Shown: positions 52,429 through 63,704, numbered from the stretch's first letter. The stretch is DNA of 64,000 bases from an uncultured Paracoccaceae bacterium (GCA_947497985.1 CANMIX010000003.1:62001-126000), one strand, 5' to 3'. Notes: generated by a model from the sequence alone, not told the origin. Numbers and translations are program-made.

Positions 52429-53130
52429 TCATACTGTTAGAATTGGCTTCCCAATCTGGATGCCAACTGGTGAAATAACCGTGTCATAAACCAAATGTTG
52501 CACACCTTGGGCTTTTGCTTCCGCAAAAGTCGCCGCATAGGTCGGATCTATGTCTGCAGCCAAGGTGAAACGGTCACAATCGGTGCGCTGGATCAGATAG
52601 AGCATGACCGAACGATGCCCTGCTTTGACCATCTCGGCCAGTTCGCTCAAATGTTTGGTGCCGCGCTTTGTCACACTGTCCGGAAACTCTGCCAAACCCG
52701 GTTGGCGCGACAGGGTCACGCTTTTGACTTCGACATAGCAGTCCGGCAGCCCCGTCGCGTTGAGTAAAAAGTCGATCCGGCTGTTTTCGCCGTATTTCAT
52801 CTCAGGCCGCACAGTGGTGTAATCAGCCAATTCATTAATCGCCCGATCTTCCAGTGCTTGGCGCAAAGCCCGGTTTGGTACCGACGTATCCACCCCGGTA
52901 AAATGTCCGCCACCATGTTCGACCAAGCGCCAGCCATAGTTCAGCTTTTTCTTGGGATCATCATTCGGTTCCAACCAGACACGCATGCCTGGTTCAGCCA
53001 GTCCCATCATGGAACCCGGGTTGGCGCAATGCGCGGTGATCAATTGCCCGTCGTCAAGCCGACAGTCGGCTAGGAAGCGTTTGTAGCGCTTAATCAGCGT
53101 GGCGGGGATCAAGGGAGTTGGAAATTTCAT
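52429..53130 (-). CDS. sfsA: SfsA family DNA/RNA nuclease-like protein
   Basis: A 233-residue protein with SfsA motifs: AHCANPGSMMGL, EHGGGHFTGVDTSVPNRAL, GENSRIDFLL, CYVEVKSVTL, DSVTKRGTKHL (cited in parts). The family has an endonuclease-like fold with DNA binding and is named for sugar fermentation stimulation. No clear ribosome binding site precedes the ATG. It lies upstream of map on the same strand. Confidence 0.94.
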   Translation of the reverse strand: MKFPTPLIPATLIKRYKRFLADCRLDDGQLITAHCANPGSMMGLAEPGMRVWLEPNDDPKKKLNYGWRLVEHGGGHFTGVDTSVPNRALRQALEDRAINELADYTTVRPEMKYGENSRIDFLLNATGLPDCYVEVKSVTLSRQPGLAEFPDSVTKRGTKHLSELAEMVKAGHRSVMLYLIQRTDCDRFTLAADIDPTYAATFAEAKAQGVQHLVYDTVISPVGIQIGKPILTV

Positions 53131-53246
53131 GGCATATGCATGTCAGACAATTGCGAAAAATCAACGGCTTTGTGACATTGATCAGTTGCACCATCTGTGT
53201 GCAGGTCTATCTTGCACACATAAGGCCAACATTTGGGAGATCTCCG

Positions 53247-53969
53247 ATGACCAACCCCACTGCAGCCATGCTTGTCATTGGCGATGAAATCCTGTCGGGC
53301 CGTACGCGAGATGCCAATATGTTCTTTCTTGCGGGTGAATTGACCAACCACGGAATCGACCTGAAAGAGGTACGTGTCGTCAGCGACGACGCGCAGGCGA
53401 TTGTGACTGCGGTGACGGCGTTGTCAGGGAACTATGACCATGTCTTTACCAGCGGCGGCATCGGTCCGACCCACGATGATATCACCGCTGATTGCATCGC
53501 GCGGGCCTTTGGGGCGCATCTGGATGTCCGTGATGACGCGCGGGCCATTCTTGCGGCACATTACCAGGAGACTGGCAAAGAGCTGAATGCGGCGCGCCTG
53601 CGAATGGCGCGGATCCCTCAGGGGGCCACACTAATCGAGAACCCGGTTTCGGCCGCACCTGGGTTCACTCTTCGCAATGTCCATGTGATGGCCGGAGTGC
53701 CGTCGGTGTTTCAGGCGATGGTGGCCGGTGTGTTGGCCACCATCGCGGGTGGGGCGCCGTTGCTGTCACAAACCTTGAGGGTTGAGCGGGGTGAAGGGGA
53801 CATCGCAGATATTCTCAGCCAAGTTGCGGGCGACTTTGCGGACGTTTCTATCGGGTGTTATCCATTCCAGCAAAACGGTGCCTTTGGGGCGAATGTGGTT
53901 TTGCGCGGGACGGACGGAGCACGGATAGAAGCCGCGTTGAACGCGTTGGTTGTGGGGTTACAGCTATGA
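53247..53969 (+). CDS. Molybdopterin-binding (MoaB/CinA-like) protein
   Basis: The 240-residue product has the MPT-binding fold: AAMLVIGDEILSGRTRDAN, FTSGGIGPTHDDITADCIA and NVHVMAGVPSVFQAMV. It resembles the N-terminal half of CinA without the pyrazinamidase-like C-terminal domain. A role in cofactor metabolism or nucleotide repair is possible. Start 53247 is preceded by GGGAGATC. Its stop overlaps the GNAT gene (ATGA). Confidence 0.9.
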   Translation: MTNPTAAMLVIGDEILSGRTRDANMFFLAGELTNHGIDLKEVRVVSDDAQAIVTAVTALSGNYDHVFTSGGIGPTHDDITADCIARAFGAHLDVRDDARAILAAHYQETGKELNAARLRMARIPQGATLIENPVSAAPGFTLRNVHVMAGVPSVFQAMVAGVLATIAGGAPLLSQTLRVERGEGDIADILSQVAGDFADVSIGCYPFQQNGAFGANVVLRGTDGARIEAALNALVVGLQL

Positions 53970-54703
53970 GCGACGCTGTTCCCGAGGCTGAACCCGCTCT
54001 TTACGATGTTATCGACGCAACATGGCCCGCGGCGCGGGTTGAACGTCTGGGACCGGTCACCCTGCGTGAGGGCCGGGGCGGCGGCAGCCGGGTTTCGGCA
54101 GCCACCGTCGATGGCGCATTTGAACCCGCAGATCTGGAAAACGCCATTTCAACTATGCGTCAGATGGGACAGGTTCCTTTGTTCATGATCCGCGACGGGG
54201 ATGACACATTGGATCATTGGCTGGCAGAACACGATTTCAAAGTTAAAGACCCAGTTTTTATTCGCACAGGGCGCACATCTGATCTGGCTGAAACGGTTCT
54301 TCCACGGGTGACGACCTTCACGGTTTGGCCGCCTCTGGCCATTCAAAAAGACATCTGGGCCGAAGGTGGCATCAATGCGCCGCGTCTTGCGATTATGAGC
54401 CGTGTAGCAGAGCCCAAGACTGCGATCTTTGGCCGGGTGGATGACCAACCTGCGGCCTCGGCCTTTGTTGCTACTCATGGCGAATACGCCATGCTGCACG
54501 CGCTAGAGGTGCAATTGGAGCATCGCCGCAAGGGGTTGGCCAAGTGGATGATGTATCAGGCTGGACAATGGGCGTTACGCCATAAGGCCCAGAAACTGGC
54601 GGTATTGGTGACCCAATCCAATCTGGCCGCAAACGCCCTATATGATCAATTGGGGTTAAAAATTGCCGGTGGATACCACTATCGAGAACTCAGAAACGCG
54701 TGA
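53966..54703 (+). CDS. GNAT family N-acetyltransferase
   Basis: A 245-residue protein whose C-terminal half shows the GNAT core: AMLHALEVQLEHRRKGLAKWMMYQAGQWA (acetyl-CoA loop) and NLAANALYDQLGLKIAGGYHYR. The N-terminal half (LYDVIDATWPAARVERLGPVTLREG) lacks a clear family. Acceptor unknown. It overlaps the upstream gene and ends directly before the OmpA-like gene. Confidence 0.85.
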   Translation: MSDAVPEAEPALYDVIDATWPAARVERLGPVTLREGRGGGSRVSAATVDGAFEPADLENAISTMRQMGQVPLFMIRDGDDTLDHWLAEHDFKVKDPVFIRTGRTSDLAETVLPRVTTFTVWPPLAIQKDIWAEGGINAPRLAIMSRVAEPKTAIFGRVDDQPAASAFVATHGEYAMLHALEVQLEHRRKGLAKWMMYQAGQWALRHKAQKLAVLVTQSNLAANALYDQLGLKIAGGYHYRELRNA

Positions 54704-55675
54704 ATGTCTGAGATGCTGCGAATTTTAGTTCGGTTACGCGCACTTTTGGGTGCAATGGCAGTGGTCCTTTGCCTAGTGTCGTCGGCTTCTGCCGGAGAGC
54801 TGGCATTGCCGTTGGGTGCGAATTCCCTGGCCCATCGCGACATGCCCTTTGCACGCTACAATGTTCCCGTGGGACCGTGGCGTGATAGCGGTGTCGCTAT
54901 GGATCTGGCAGAGGGGCGTGTACTGCGGCGGACATGGCGGATTAATGGTGGCCAGACGACCTTGCAGATTTTTGATCCATTACGGGCTCAGATCGAAGAG
55001 CAGGGCTATGAAGTTTTATTCCAATGTCACGATGTTCAATGCGGTGGCTTTGATTTCCGTTTTGCCATCGATGTTGTGCCTGCGCCTGATATGGCGGTGG
55101 ATTTTGGGGACTACCTGTTCCTGTCGGCGAAATCCGCAACGTCTGAATTCATAACGCTTTTGGTGTCTCGCTTTGGCCGTGCGAATTTCGTGCAACTTGT
55201 TGAAGTTGGCACGGGGGATGCCAATGTCATCGTAACCCCGACTGTTTCGCCTCAAACGGAAACCGAGCGACGGCACGCGGTACAGCCCGATGTTGACCAA
55301 GATCTCTCCAGCCGTTTGTTCAGCGAAAGCCACGCTGTCTTGGCGGGGTTGGAGTTTCAGTCCGGGTCTACGACCTTGGCTCAGGAGCGTTATGAGAGCC
55401 TGGATGCGCTGGCAACCTTTATGGAGGTTCATTCTGACCAGCGGATCTTGTTGGTGGGCCATACGGATACCGTCGGCAGTTTGTCGACCAATACGGCTCT
55501 CTCGCTTGCGCGAGCCGAAGCGGTGAGAAACCAGTTGCAGCAAATCTATGGCGTGGACCGCAGCCGGATGGAGGCCGCAGGCGCCGGGTATTTAGCACCT
55601 CTTACAACAAACCAAGACGCGGCCGGTCGAGAGGTCAACCGCCGCGTCGAAGTGGTCTTGCTACCGCCCAGATGA
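54704..55675 (+). CDS. OmpA family protein
   Basis: The 323-residue product has a signal peptide (about residues 1-30, ending SSASA), an N-terminal domain of unknown fold with one Cys pair (FQCHDVQCGGF) and a C-terminal OmpA domain (VGHTDTVGSLSTNTALSLARAEAVRNQL, NRRVEVVLLPP) that would bind peptidoglycan. No beta-barrel is evident. The ATG starts immediately after the GNAT stop; an ATG at 54713 is possible. Confidence 0.88.
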   Translation: MSEMLRILVRLRALLGAMAVVLCLVSSASAGELALPLGANSLAHRDMPFARYNVPVGPWRDSGVAMDLAEGRVLRRTWRINGGQTTLQIFDPLRAQIEEQGYEVLFQCHDVQCGGFDFRFAIDVVPAPDMAVDFGDYLFLSAKSATSEFITLLVSRFGRANFVQLVEVGTGDANVIVTPTVSPQTETERRHAVQPDVDQDLSSRLFSESHAVLAGLEFQSGSTTLAQERYESLDALATFMEVHSDQRILLVGHTDTVGSLSTNTALSLARAEAVRNQLQQIYGVDRSRMEAAGAGYLAPLTTNQDAAGREVNRRVEVVLLPPR

Positions 55676-55685
55676 GGGCAGGCGG

Positions 55686-56591
55686 TTACCAGACCGAGGG
55701 ATCTTTGTGTGCGTAGGCCTGCGCCAAGAAATCAATAAAGGCACGGACCTTGGGCTGGGTGAATTTGCCGGGCGGGTAGACCGCATAGATACCTTGGGTT
55801 TCCATCGGCAGGCTAGGCATGACGTCTTCGACCAGCCCCTCTGCCATGGCATCCGCGTAAAGGTAGCTGGGCAAGTAAGCGATCCCAAGGCCTGAGATCG
55901 CGGCAGTCAGCAGCGATTGCCCATCGTTCACGGACAACCAGCCGCTGGTGCGCACTTGGCGTTTCTCGCCAGATGGTGCCGTCAGACGCCAGACACTGCC
56001 GCTGGATTGGTTCGAATAATGCAAAAGTTTGTGGTGGTTCAGATCGTCGATCTTTTGCGGGCGGCCAAATTCTTCGAGATAGGCCGGAGACGCGATCATC
56101 CGTTTGGTTGTATCTGCCAGCTTGCGTGCCCGCAGAGAGCTGTCTTCCAGCTCACCAATGCGCACAGCCATGTCAAACCCTTCGGAGATCAGCTCGACGT
56201 AGCGATTGTTCAGCACCATGTTGACGGTAATATCCGGGAAGTCGCGCAAGAAGTCCGAGAGCACAGGGGACAGGTGGTTGACGCCGAAATCAGTCGCGAC
56301 CGAAATCCGTAACAGGCCAGAGGGGGCAGATTGCATGGACGTGACCAACGCATCTGCTTCACCAGCATCGTTCAACACGCGGCGCGCCCGATCGTAATAG
56401 GCCAGTCCAATTTCAGTTGGCGAAACCCGGCGCGTTGTGCGGTTCAGCAATCGTGCACCCAGCCGTGCTTCCAAGCTGGAGACATGTTTGGAGACGGCGG
56501 ATTTTGAGATACCCATTTTCTTAGCCGCATCTGTAAACCCACCTTGGTCTACAACATTGGCAAAGGCTTCCATTTCGGTCAGCCGATCCAT
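55686..56591 (-). CDS. LysR family transcriptional regulator
   Basis: The 301-residue product has an N-terminal winged helix (MDRLTEMEAFANVVDQGGFTDAAKKMGISKSAVSKHVSSLE, cited in part) and a substrate-binding domain. AGGAGA precedes the ATG at 56591. It stands between an OmpA-like gene (convergent) and the 2,4-dienoyl-CoA reductase gene on the same strand. Ligand and targets unknown. Confidence 0.93.
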   Translation of the reverse strand: MDRLTEMEAFANVVDQGGFTDAAKKMGISKSAVSKHVSSLEARLGARLLNRTTRRVSPTEIGLAYYDRARRVLNDAGEADALVTSMQSAPSGLLRISVATDFGVNHLSPVLSDFLRDFPDITVNMVLNNRYVELISEGFDMAVRIGELEDSSLRARKLADTTKRMIASPAYLEEFGRPQKIDDLNHHKLLHYSNQSSGSVWRLTAPSGEKRQVRTSGWLSVNDGQSLLTAAISGLGIAYLPSYLYADAMAEGLVEDVMPSLPMETQGIYAVYPPGKFTQPKVRAFIDFLAQAYAHKDPSVW

Positions 56592-56845
56592 AATCCCGTC
56601 TCCTAATTCGTTCCTGTGCTGATGCCAGTTCTGATAGGAGATTGAGGCAGCTTCGCGGCGCGCTTGGGATAATTCAAGGGTTTTCGGGAAATCGTTTTCA
56701 CTCTGGAAACAGGGAAACAATCGCGACTTCAATTGGTTAAGGCGAAACGGCCGCTATCGTTTCCAATACCTCATAAAACTGCAAGACTTGGGCCTTTTGT
56801 GAAATCCACCCAAAACCAGCTTACACCGGGGACTGTGTCTTATGT

Positions 56846-58903
<2,058 letters not shown>

Positions 58904-59014
58904 CTACACTATTTGCGGCCCATTGGGCCCTGTCACCACGCTACGCCGCGTCACCCTCTTGCGTGCCGTCGCGGCACAGGTTCTAACATCATCAGGATTA
59001 TGAGGGCTTTGAGC

Positions 59015-59497
59015 ATGACACCCGAAGAGATTGAAAAGCTGCCATATCGGCCAAATGTTGGCGTGATGTTGATGAACGCCGCCGGTGCGATTTTTGTAGG
59101 GCAACGTCTTGATCGGCATAAGGACGCCTGGCAGATGCCGCAAGGCGGGATTGACGCAGGTGAATGTCCAAAAACGGCAGCCCTGCGCGAATTGGAAGAA
59201 GAAACCGGTGTGTTGCCGGAGCTGGTTGAAATCATCGCCGAAAGCGACGGTTGGCTGCCCTATGACTTGCCACATGACGTGGTGCCGCAGTTTTGGGGCG
59301 GGAAATATCGCGGTCAGGAACAGAAGTGGTATTTGATGCGGTTCTTGGGGCAGGATGCACAGGTCAATATCGCGACCGAACACCCAGAGTTCGGGGCATG
59401 GCAATGGCTGCCGGTCGATCAATTGGTGGACAATATCGTGCCCTTCAAGCGCGAGGTCTATGTGCGCGTGTTGGATGAGTTTAAGGCGTATCTGTGA
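59015..59497 (+). CDS. rppH: RNA pyrophosphohydrolase RppH
   Basis: A 160-residue NUDIX enzyme: [44 protein letters not shown] (cited in part, complete NUDIX box), [10 protein letters not shown]. It removes pyrophosphate from mRNA 5' ends and starts their decay. Start 59015 is chosen because GAGGGC lies 8 bases upstream; 59000 is too close to AGGA. Its stop overlaps the next gene's start. Confidence 0.95.
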   Translation: MTPEEIEKLPYRPNVGVMLMNAAGAIFVGQRLDRHKDAWQMPQGGIDAGECPKTAALRELEEETGVLPELVEIIAESDGWLPYDLPHDVVPQFWGGKYRGQEQKWYLMRFLGQDAQVNIATEHPEFGAWQWLPVDQLVDNIVPFKREVYVRVLDEFKAYL

Positions 59498-60015
59498 TGG
59501 TGGGGCGTGTCTTGCAACATTTGGCGGGAATTGGCGCTGCCTTGGCCATAAGCGCATCAGCGGCACAGGCGTTGAGCTGCATGCCCTCGGGAATTTCCGA
59601 CAGCTATCTAAAGGCGGCGTCTGCTGATGCGGAATACAATGTCATCAAAGGGCGTCTGACGTTTAATCAACTCAAGCTGGACCGCCGGTTGGATGCCATC
59701 ACGCGTAACAACAGCGGTGGCTCGGTGGAGGTCACCGCGCAGCTGCAGGGGGCGGCGCTTGGTGCCACTGGGTTCACCATTCCGGCCAATGTGCAGGTGA
59801 CATTGGGCTTGACCTGTTTTGGCCCTTGGTGTCCGCGTGCGACGACGGATCGCGATGTGATCGTGTTCGCCGAAAAAGTTGATGGTGGATTGCGTGTGAG
59901 CCTTGATGCCTGTGCAGGTGACTTGCACAGCTTGACCCCAGAAAGCGAACACGAGGTCCTGACATGTCATCAAGGTGGGACTTGCATTCCGAGGTCTGAG
60001 CAGTTGAACCGATAG
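59497..60015 (+). CDS. Secreted cysteine-containing protein of unknown function
   Basis: The 172-residue product has a signal peptide (about residues 1-26, ending AQA) and six cysteines after it (SCMPS, LTCFGPWCP, DACAG, LTCHQGGTC). The pattern ISDSYLKAASADAEYNVIKGRLTF followed by beta strands resembles NTR/TIMP-like OB-fold proteins, but that is a guess from pattern alone. The ATG shares bases with the rppH stop (TGATG), so it is translated with rppH, an odd pairing. Confidence 0.75.
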   Translation: MVGRVLQHLAGIGAALAISASAAQALSCMPSGISDSYLKAASADAEYNVIKGRLTFNQLKLDRRLDAITRNNSGGSVEVTAQLQGAALGATGFTIPANVQVTLGLTCFGPWCPRATTDRDVIVFAEKVDGGLRVSLDACAGDLHSLTPESEHEVLTCHQGGTCIPRSEQLNR

Positions 60016-60035
60016 GGGCTTAAACCCATAAACGG

Positions 60036-60063
60036 AATAGCCCCCCAAATGGGAGGCTATTTG
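60036..60063. terminator. Bidirectional terminator
   Basis: AATAGCC-C-CCC pairs with GGG-A-GGCTATT, with loop AAAT. It sits between the convergent secreted-protein gene and adenosine kinase gene. Confidence 0.7.
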
Positions 60064-60084
60064 CAGCGTGTTATTGTGTTGAGA

Positions 60085-61074
60085 TTAAAGCAGCCCGGCC
60101 GCTGTCAGCAAATCACGCACATCTGTTTGTGGCCGCGGGCCGATGTGACGAATGACTTCGCCAGCGCAGATACAGCCAATGCGCGCACATGTTTCCAGAT
60201 CCCGACCAGTTGCCAAACCATAAAGAAAGCCTGCCGCAAATTGGTCACCGGCACCTGTTGCATCAATTGGCGTGATCTTTTCGACGGGCACGTCGATTTT
60301 GTTGCGGTCGCTCAGAACGGTGACGCCATCGCCAGAGCGGGTGCAGACCACCAATGGACAGATCGCAGCGGTTTTGGCCAGGGCGGCGTCCAGATCATCG
60401 GTTTCAAACAGCGATTTGATCTCAGCCTCATTGCCGATGACATAGTCGAGATCGTTTTCGATCAGCGACAGGAAATCGGCGCGGTGGCGCTCAACACAGA
60501 AGGGGTCAGAGATCGCGATGCCAGCCTTACCACCACCGGCCTTGGCTGCGCGTGCGGCCTCGCGGAAGGCGGATTTGCCTTTGTCCTTGTCGAACAGATA
60601 CCCTTCGAGGAAGACGATCTTGGCGTTCTCGGCAACGCCTGCGGGCACGTCGTCTGAACTGACTTCGGAGGAAATCCCAAGGTAGGTGTTCATCGACCGT
60701 TCGCCGTCAGGGGATACAAAGATCATCGAGCGCGACGTGGGCAGTTCACCACTGGCAACGGGTGGGTTCACAAAATCAACGCCGTCGTCCTGCATGGCCT
60801 GGGCGTAGAATTTGCCCAAAGCGTCGTCATGCACCCGGCCGATAAACGCGGCCTCAAGCCCCAGTGCACCTGCACCAGCAATCGTATTGGCGACCGAACC
60901 GCCGGGCGTTTGAACACGTTCGTTCATCGCCGCATACAGCACTTCGCCGCGATCACGCTCGATCAGCTGCATGATGCCTTTTTCGATGCCCATATGCTCC
61001 AGAAAACTGTCGTCGCATTGGCTGATCACGTCCACAACGGCGTTGCCGATGCCAACAAGTTGGTAGGTTTTCAT
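60085..61074 (-). CDS. Adenosine kinase (PfkB family)
   Basis: The 329-residue product matches ribokinase/adenosine kinases: LVGIGNAVVDVISQCDDSFLE, TPGGSVANTIAGAGALG, and the catalytic-base motif PIDATGAGDQFAAGFLYG. It phosphorylates adenosine to AMP or a related nucleoside; sugar kinases are an alternative. It starts inside the nth stop (ATGA overlap), so it is the second gene of an nth-kinase operon. Confidence 0.9.
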   Translation of the reverse strand: MKTYQLVGIGNAVVDVISQCDDSFLEHMGIEKGIMQLIERDRGEVLYAAMNERVQTPGGSVANTIAGAGALGLEAAFIGRVHDDALGKFYAQAMQDDGVDFVNPPVASGELPTSRSMIFVSPDGERSMNTYLGISSEVSSDDVPAGVAENAKIVFLEGYLFDKDKGKSAFREAARAAKAGGGKAGIAISDPFCVERHRADFLSLIENDLDYVIGNEAEIKSLFETDDLDAALAKTAAICPLVVCTRSGDGVTVLSDRNKIDVPVEKITPIDATGAGDQFAAGFLYGLATGRDLETCARIGCICAGEVIRHIGPRPQTDVRDLLTAAGLL

Positions 61075-61715
61075 AGGGTCTTGTCCTCGAATTGACAGAG
61101 ATCACGGATGATACAGGTGCCGCACAATGGTTTGCGGGCTTTGCAATGGTATCGCCCATGTAGGATTAACCAATGGTGTGCATGCAGCTGAAAGTCCGCA
61201 GGAATGTGGTCTTCGACCGCGCGTTCGACGGCATCCACGTCTTTGCCCGGCGCAATGCCGGACCGGTTTCCAACGCGAAAGATATGTGTGTCCACAGCCT
61301 GTGCTGGCTGACGCCACCACATGTTCAGTACCACATTGGCGGTTTTGCGACCGACCCCAGGCAGGGACTGCAGGGCCGCACGGGAATTGGGAACTTCGCC
61401 ACCGTAATCTTCGACCAGCATGCGCGACAGTTTGATCACGTTCTTCGCCTTGTTGCGGTAGAGGCCGATGGTTTTGATATGTTCGATCACACCTTCTTCG
61501 CCCAGATCCAGCATCTTTTGCGGGGTGTCGGCGATTTTGAACAGCTCTTTGGTGGCTTTGTTGACGCCTGCATCTGTCGCCTGCGCGGACAGCGCAACTG
61601 CCACCACAAGGGTGTAGACGTTGACGTGATCCAATTCACCCTTGGGTTCAGGCTCGGCATCCTGGAACCGGGTGAAGATCTCGCGGAGAGTATGATAATC
61701 AAGTTGCTTGGCCAT
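61071..61715 (-). CDS. nth: Endonuclease III
   Basis: The 214-residue product has the helix-hairpin-helix LPGVGRKTANVVLNMWW (with catalytic Lys), the catalytic Asp in AVDTHIFRVGNR and the 4Fe-4S loop C-x6-C-x2-C-x5-C at the C-terminus (CKARKPLCGTCIIRDLC). It excises oxidised pyrimidines and cuts abasic sites. It overlaps the kinase gene downstream. Confidence 0.97.
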   Translation of the reverse strand: MAKQLDYHTLREIFTRFQDAEPEPKGELDHVNVYTLVVAVALSAQATDAGVNKATKELFKIADTPQKMLDLGEEGVIEHIKTIGLYRNKAKNVIKLSRMLVEDYGGEVPNSRAALQSLPGVGRKTANVVLNMWWRQPAQAVDTHIFRVGNRSGIAPGKDVDAVERAVEDHIPADFQLHAHHWLILHGRYHCKARKPLCGTCIIRDLCQFEDKTL

Positions 61716-61862
61716 TGCGGCCTTTAATGGCCTGTTGAATGGTCTGAGGCAACGGCAAAGAGGGCGTCTGCGCCTCTTTGCGCGCGCCTGTGTGCTTATC
61801 GCAGGTTTCGGGTCGCGTTGGGCAGGGGACTGGGTAAGACTTGGGCGCGAAGGAGAGTGGTG

Positions 61863-62735
61863 ATGGATACAAAAAGCGGACAGATTCAGGATGTTTCAGG
61901 ACCCGAGCAGGCCTATCATTATGGTGTGATCCGCCGGGCGATGGAGGCCATTGATAAATGCGATGACAGTCTGCCGCTCGAAAACTTGGCATCGCAGATG
62001 GGGATGAGTCCATCACATTTTCAGCGGGTGTTTTCCAGTTGGGTAGGAGTGTCTCCAAAACGGTATCAGCAATATCTGCGACTGGGGCATGCCAAATCAT
62101 TGTTGAAAGATCGCTTTACCACATTGGAGACCGCGCATGCCGTTGGGTTAACTGGATCGGGTCGGCTACATGATCTTTTCCTGCGTTGGGAAGCGATGAG
62201 CCCTGGGGACTACGCGCGCCGTGGATCAGGATTGCAGATCTACTGGGGCTGGTTTGACAGCCCGTTTGGGCTAACCTTGGCGATGGGAACGGACCGTGGA
62301 TTGTGTGGCATCGCCTTTGCGGCAGAAACCGGGGCCGAACCTGCGATGGCGGATATGCGGGCCCGTTGGCCGAACGCCGATTTCGTCGAAGATCCCATGC
62401 AATTGCGGCCCTGGGTCGACGGGGCCTTTGCGCAGAAGGGGGAGACAAAGCTCTACCTGATCGGGGCTCCCTTGCAGATCAAGGTCTGGGAGGCATTACT
62501 GCGCATCCCGTCTGGGCATGTGACCACATATTCGGAACTGGCCGTTGCGGCAGGTGCACCCAAGGCCGTGCGCGCGGTTGGAACCGCAGTGGGGCGTAAC
62601 CCGATCAGCTGGCTTATTCCCTGCCATCGCGCCTTGCGTAAATCGGGAGCGTTGGGCGGGTATCATTGGGGATTGCCCGTCAAACGGGCGATGCTCGCCT
62701 ATGAGGCTGCCCGAACAGAAGAAGTCGCAATTTAG
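61863..62735 (+). CDS. AraC-type HTH fused to methylated-DNA-protein-cysteine methyltransferase
   Basis: The 290-residue product has an AraC helix-turn-helix (residues about 30-115: LENLASQMGMSPSHFQRVFSSW, GVSPKRYQQYLRL) followed by an Ogt/Ada-C domain (VWEALLRIPSGHVTTYSELA, catalytic IPCHRAL, GYHWGLPVKRAMLAYE). The zinc-binding N-terminal domain of Ada, which repairs phosphotriesters, is missing. AAGGAGAG stands upstream of the ATG. It removes methyl groups from O6-methylguanine; whether it also regulates transcription is unclear. Confidence 0.92.
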   Translation: MDTKSGQIQDVSGPEQAYHYGVIRRAMEAIDKCDDSLPLENLASQMGMSPSHFQRVFSSWVGVSPKRYQQYLRLGHAKSLLKDRFTTLETAHAVGLTGSGRLHDLFLRWEAMSPGDYARRGSGLQIYWGWFDSPFGLTLAMGTDRGLCGIAFAAETGAEPAMADMRARWPNADFVEDPMQLRPWVDGAFAQKGETKLYLIGAPLQIKVWEALLRIPSGHVTTYSELAVAAGAPKAVRAVGTAVGRNPISWLIPCHRALRKSGALGGYHWGLPVKRAMLAYEAARTEEVAI

Positions 62736-62742
62736 GTCTGTA

Positions 62743-62787
62743 AACGGGGGGTGATTTGGCGGTTTTTCGCCGAGTTTTCCCCCCGTT
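62743..62787 (+). terminator. Nested hairpin after the ogt-like gene
   Basis: AACGGGGGG (62743-62751) pairs with CCCCCCGTT (62779-62787); inside, GGCG and CGCC form a second stem. Only a few T's follow, so termination is likely but not certain. Confidence 0.55.
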
Positions 62788-62840
62788 CTCTTGAGCCTTT
62801 GCTGTGTCGGCATGATATAAAGCCGGAAACAATAAGTATG

Positions 62841-62861
62841 GCACCTCGGGAATTGAGGTGC
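62841..62861 (+). promoter_or_regulatory. Hairpin in the leader of the OmpA-like lipoprotein gene
   Basis: GCACCTC (62841-62847) pairs with GAGGTGC (62855-62861) around GGGAATT, 22 bases before the start codon and just upstream of the AAAGGACG ribosome binding site. It could affect mRNA stability or translation. Confidence 0.4.
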
Positions 62862-62883
62862 TCAGAGCAGCAAAGGACGTAAC

Positions 62884-63549
62884 ATGAACCGCTCGAAATT
62901 GACTGTCGCCGTGGGCCTTGTTGGCGTGATCGGGCTTTCGGCCTGTACGGATCCGGTTCGGTTCCAGAACGAAAACGGCGAAGCGAACAAGACCCAACGC
63001 GGGGCCATTATTGGCGGCTTGGTTGCTGCTACCGTTGGCGGGTTGGCTGCGAACGATAACAAGCTGGAAACAGCCGTACTGTCTGGCGCAGCCGGTGCTT
63101 TGGTCGGGGGCGTGATTGGTCATGAGCTGGACAAGCAAGAAGCAGAACTGCGTCAAACCCTGTCCAATGATATTTCCATTGTGAACACCGGCGACCGTTT
63201 GATCGTATCGCTGCCAAATGACCTGACCTTTGCAACCGACAGCGCGCAGGTCTCGACAGCTGTGCGCGGTGATCTGTTGAAAGTTGCCGATAGCCTTGTG
63301 CGTTATCCCAATAGCTCGGTCCAGGTTATCGGCCACACCGACAGCGACGGTGAAGCATATTATAACCAAGGCCTGTCCGAACGCCGCGCCAATGCGGTTG
63401 CGGATCTCATTCAGGCTGGTGGGGTTCCGTACAATCGGATCATCACCGTTGGCCGTGGCGAGGAACAGCCCGTTGCGAGCAACCTGACGCCAGACGGCAA
63501 ACAACGTAACCGCCGGGTTGAGATCGTGGTGATTCCCAACGCGACCTAA
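62884..63549 (+). CDS. OmpA family lipoprotein with glycine-zipper domain
   Basis: The 221-residue product has a lipobox LSAC (about residues 18-21), a glycine-rich hydrophobic zipper (RGAIIGGLVAATVGGLAAND, AAGALVGGVIGHELDKQ) and a C-terminal OmpA domain (VIGHTDSDGEAYYNQGLSERRANAVADL, NRRVEIVVIPN) that binds peptidoglycan. It matches the YiaD/Pal-like class. AAAGGACG precedes the ATG. Confidence 0.93.
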   Translation: MNRSKLTVAVGLVGVIGLSACTDPVRFQNENGEANKTQRGAIIGGLVAATVGGLAANDNKLETAVLSGAAGALVGGVIGHELDKQEAELRQTLSNDISIVNTGDRLIVSLPNDLTFATDSAQVSTAVRGDLLKVADSLVRYPNSSVQVIGHTDSDGEAYYNQGLSERRANAVADLIQAGGVPYNRIITVGRGEEQPVASNLTPDGKQRNRRVEIVVIPNAT

Positions 63550-63577
63550 GCGGATTTCCGTGCACAATCGAACATCT

Positions 63578-63606
63578 GGCCGCTCGTGAATTCGGGCGGC
63601 CTTTTT
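63578..63606 (+). terminator. Terminator of the OmpA-like lipoprotein gene
   Basis: GGCCGCTCG pairs with CGGGCGGCC (one T-G pair) around TGAATT, then TTTTT. Confidence 0.88.
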
Positions 63607-63704
63607 GTTCTTTGCTGCACATGAGGTGCGCGTTTCGGGGGCTTTTGTGCATTTTGTAAGGTGTTATGTTCATCGCAACAGCGAATGAAACAGAGAGTTT
63701 AACG

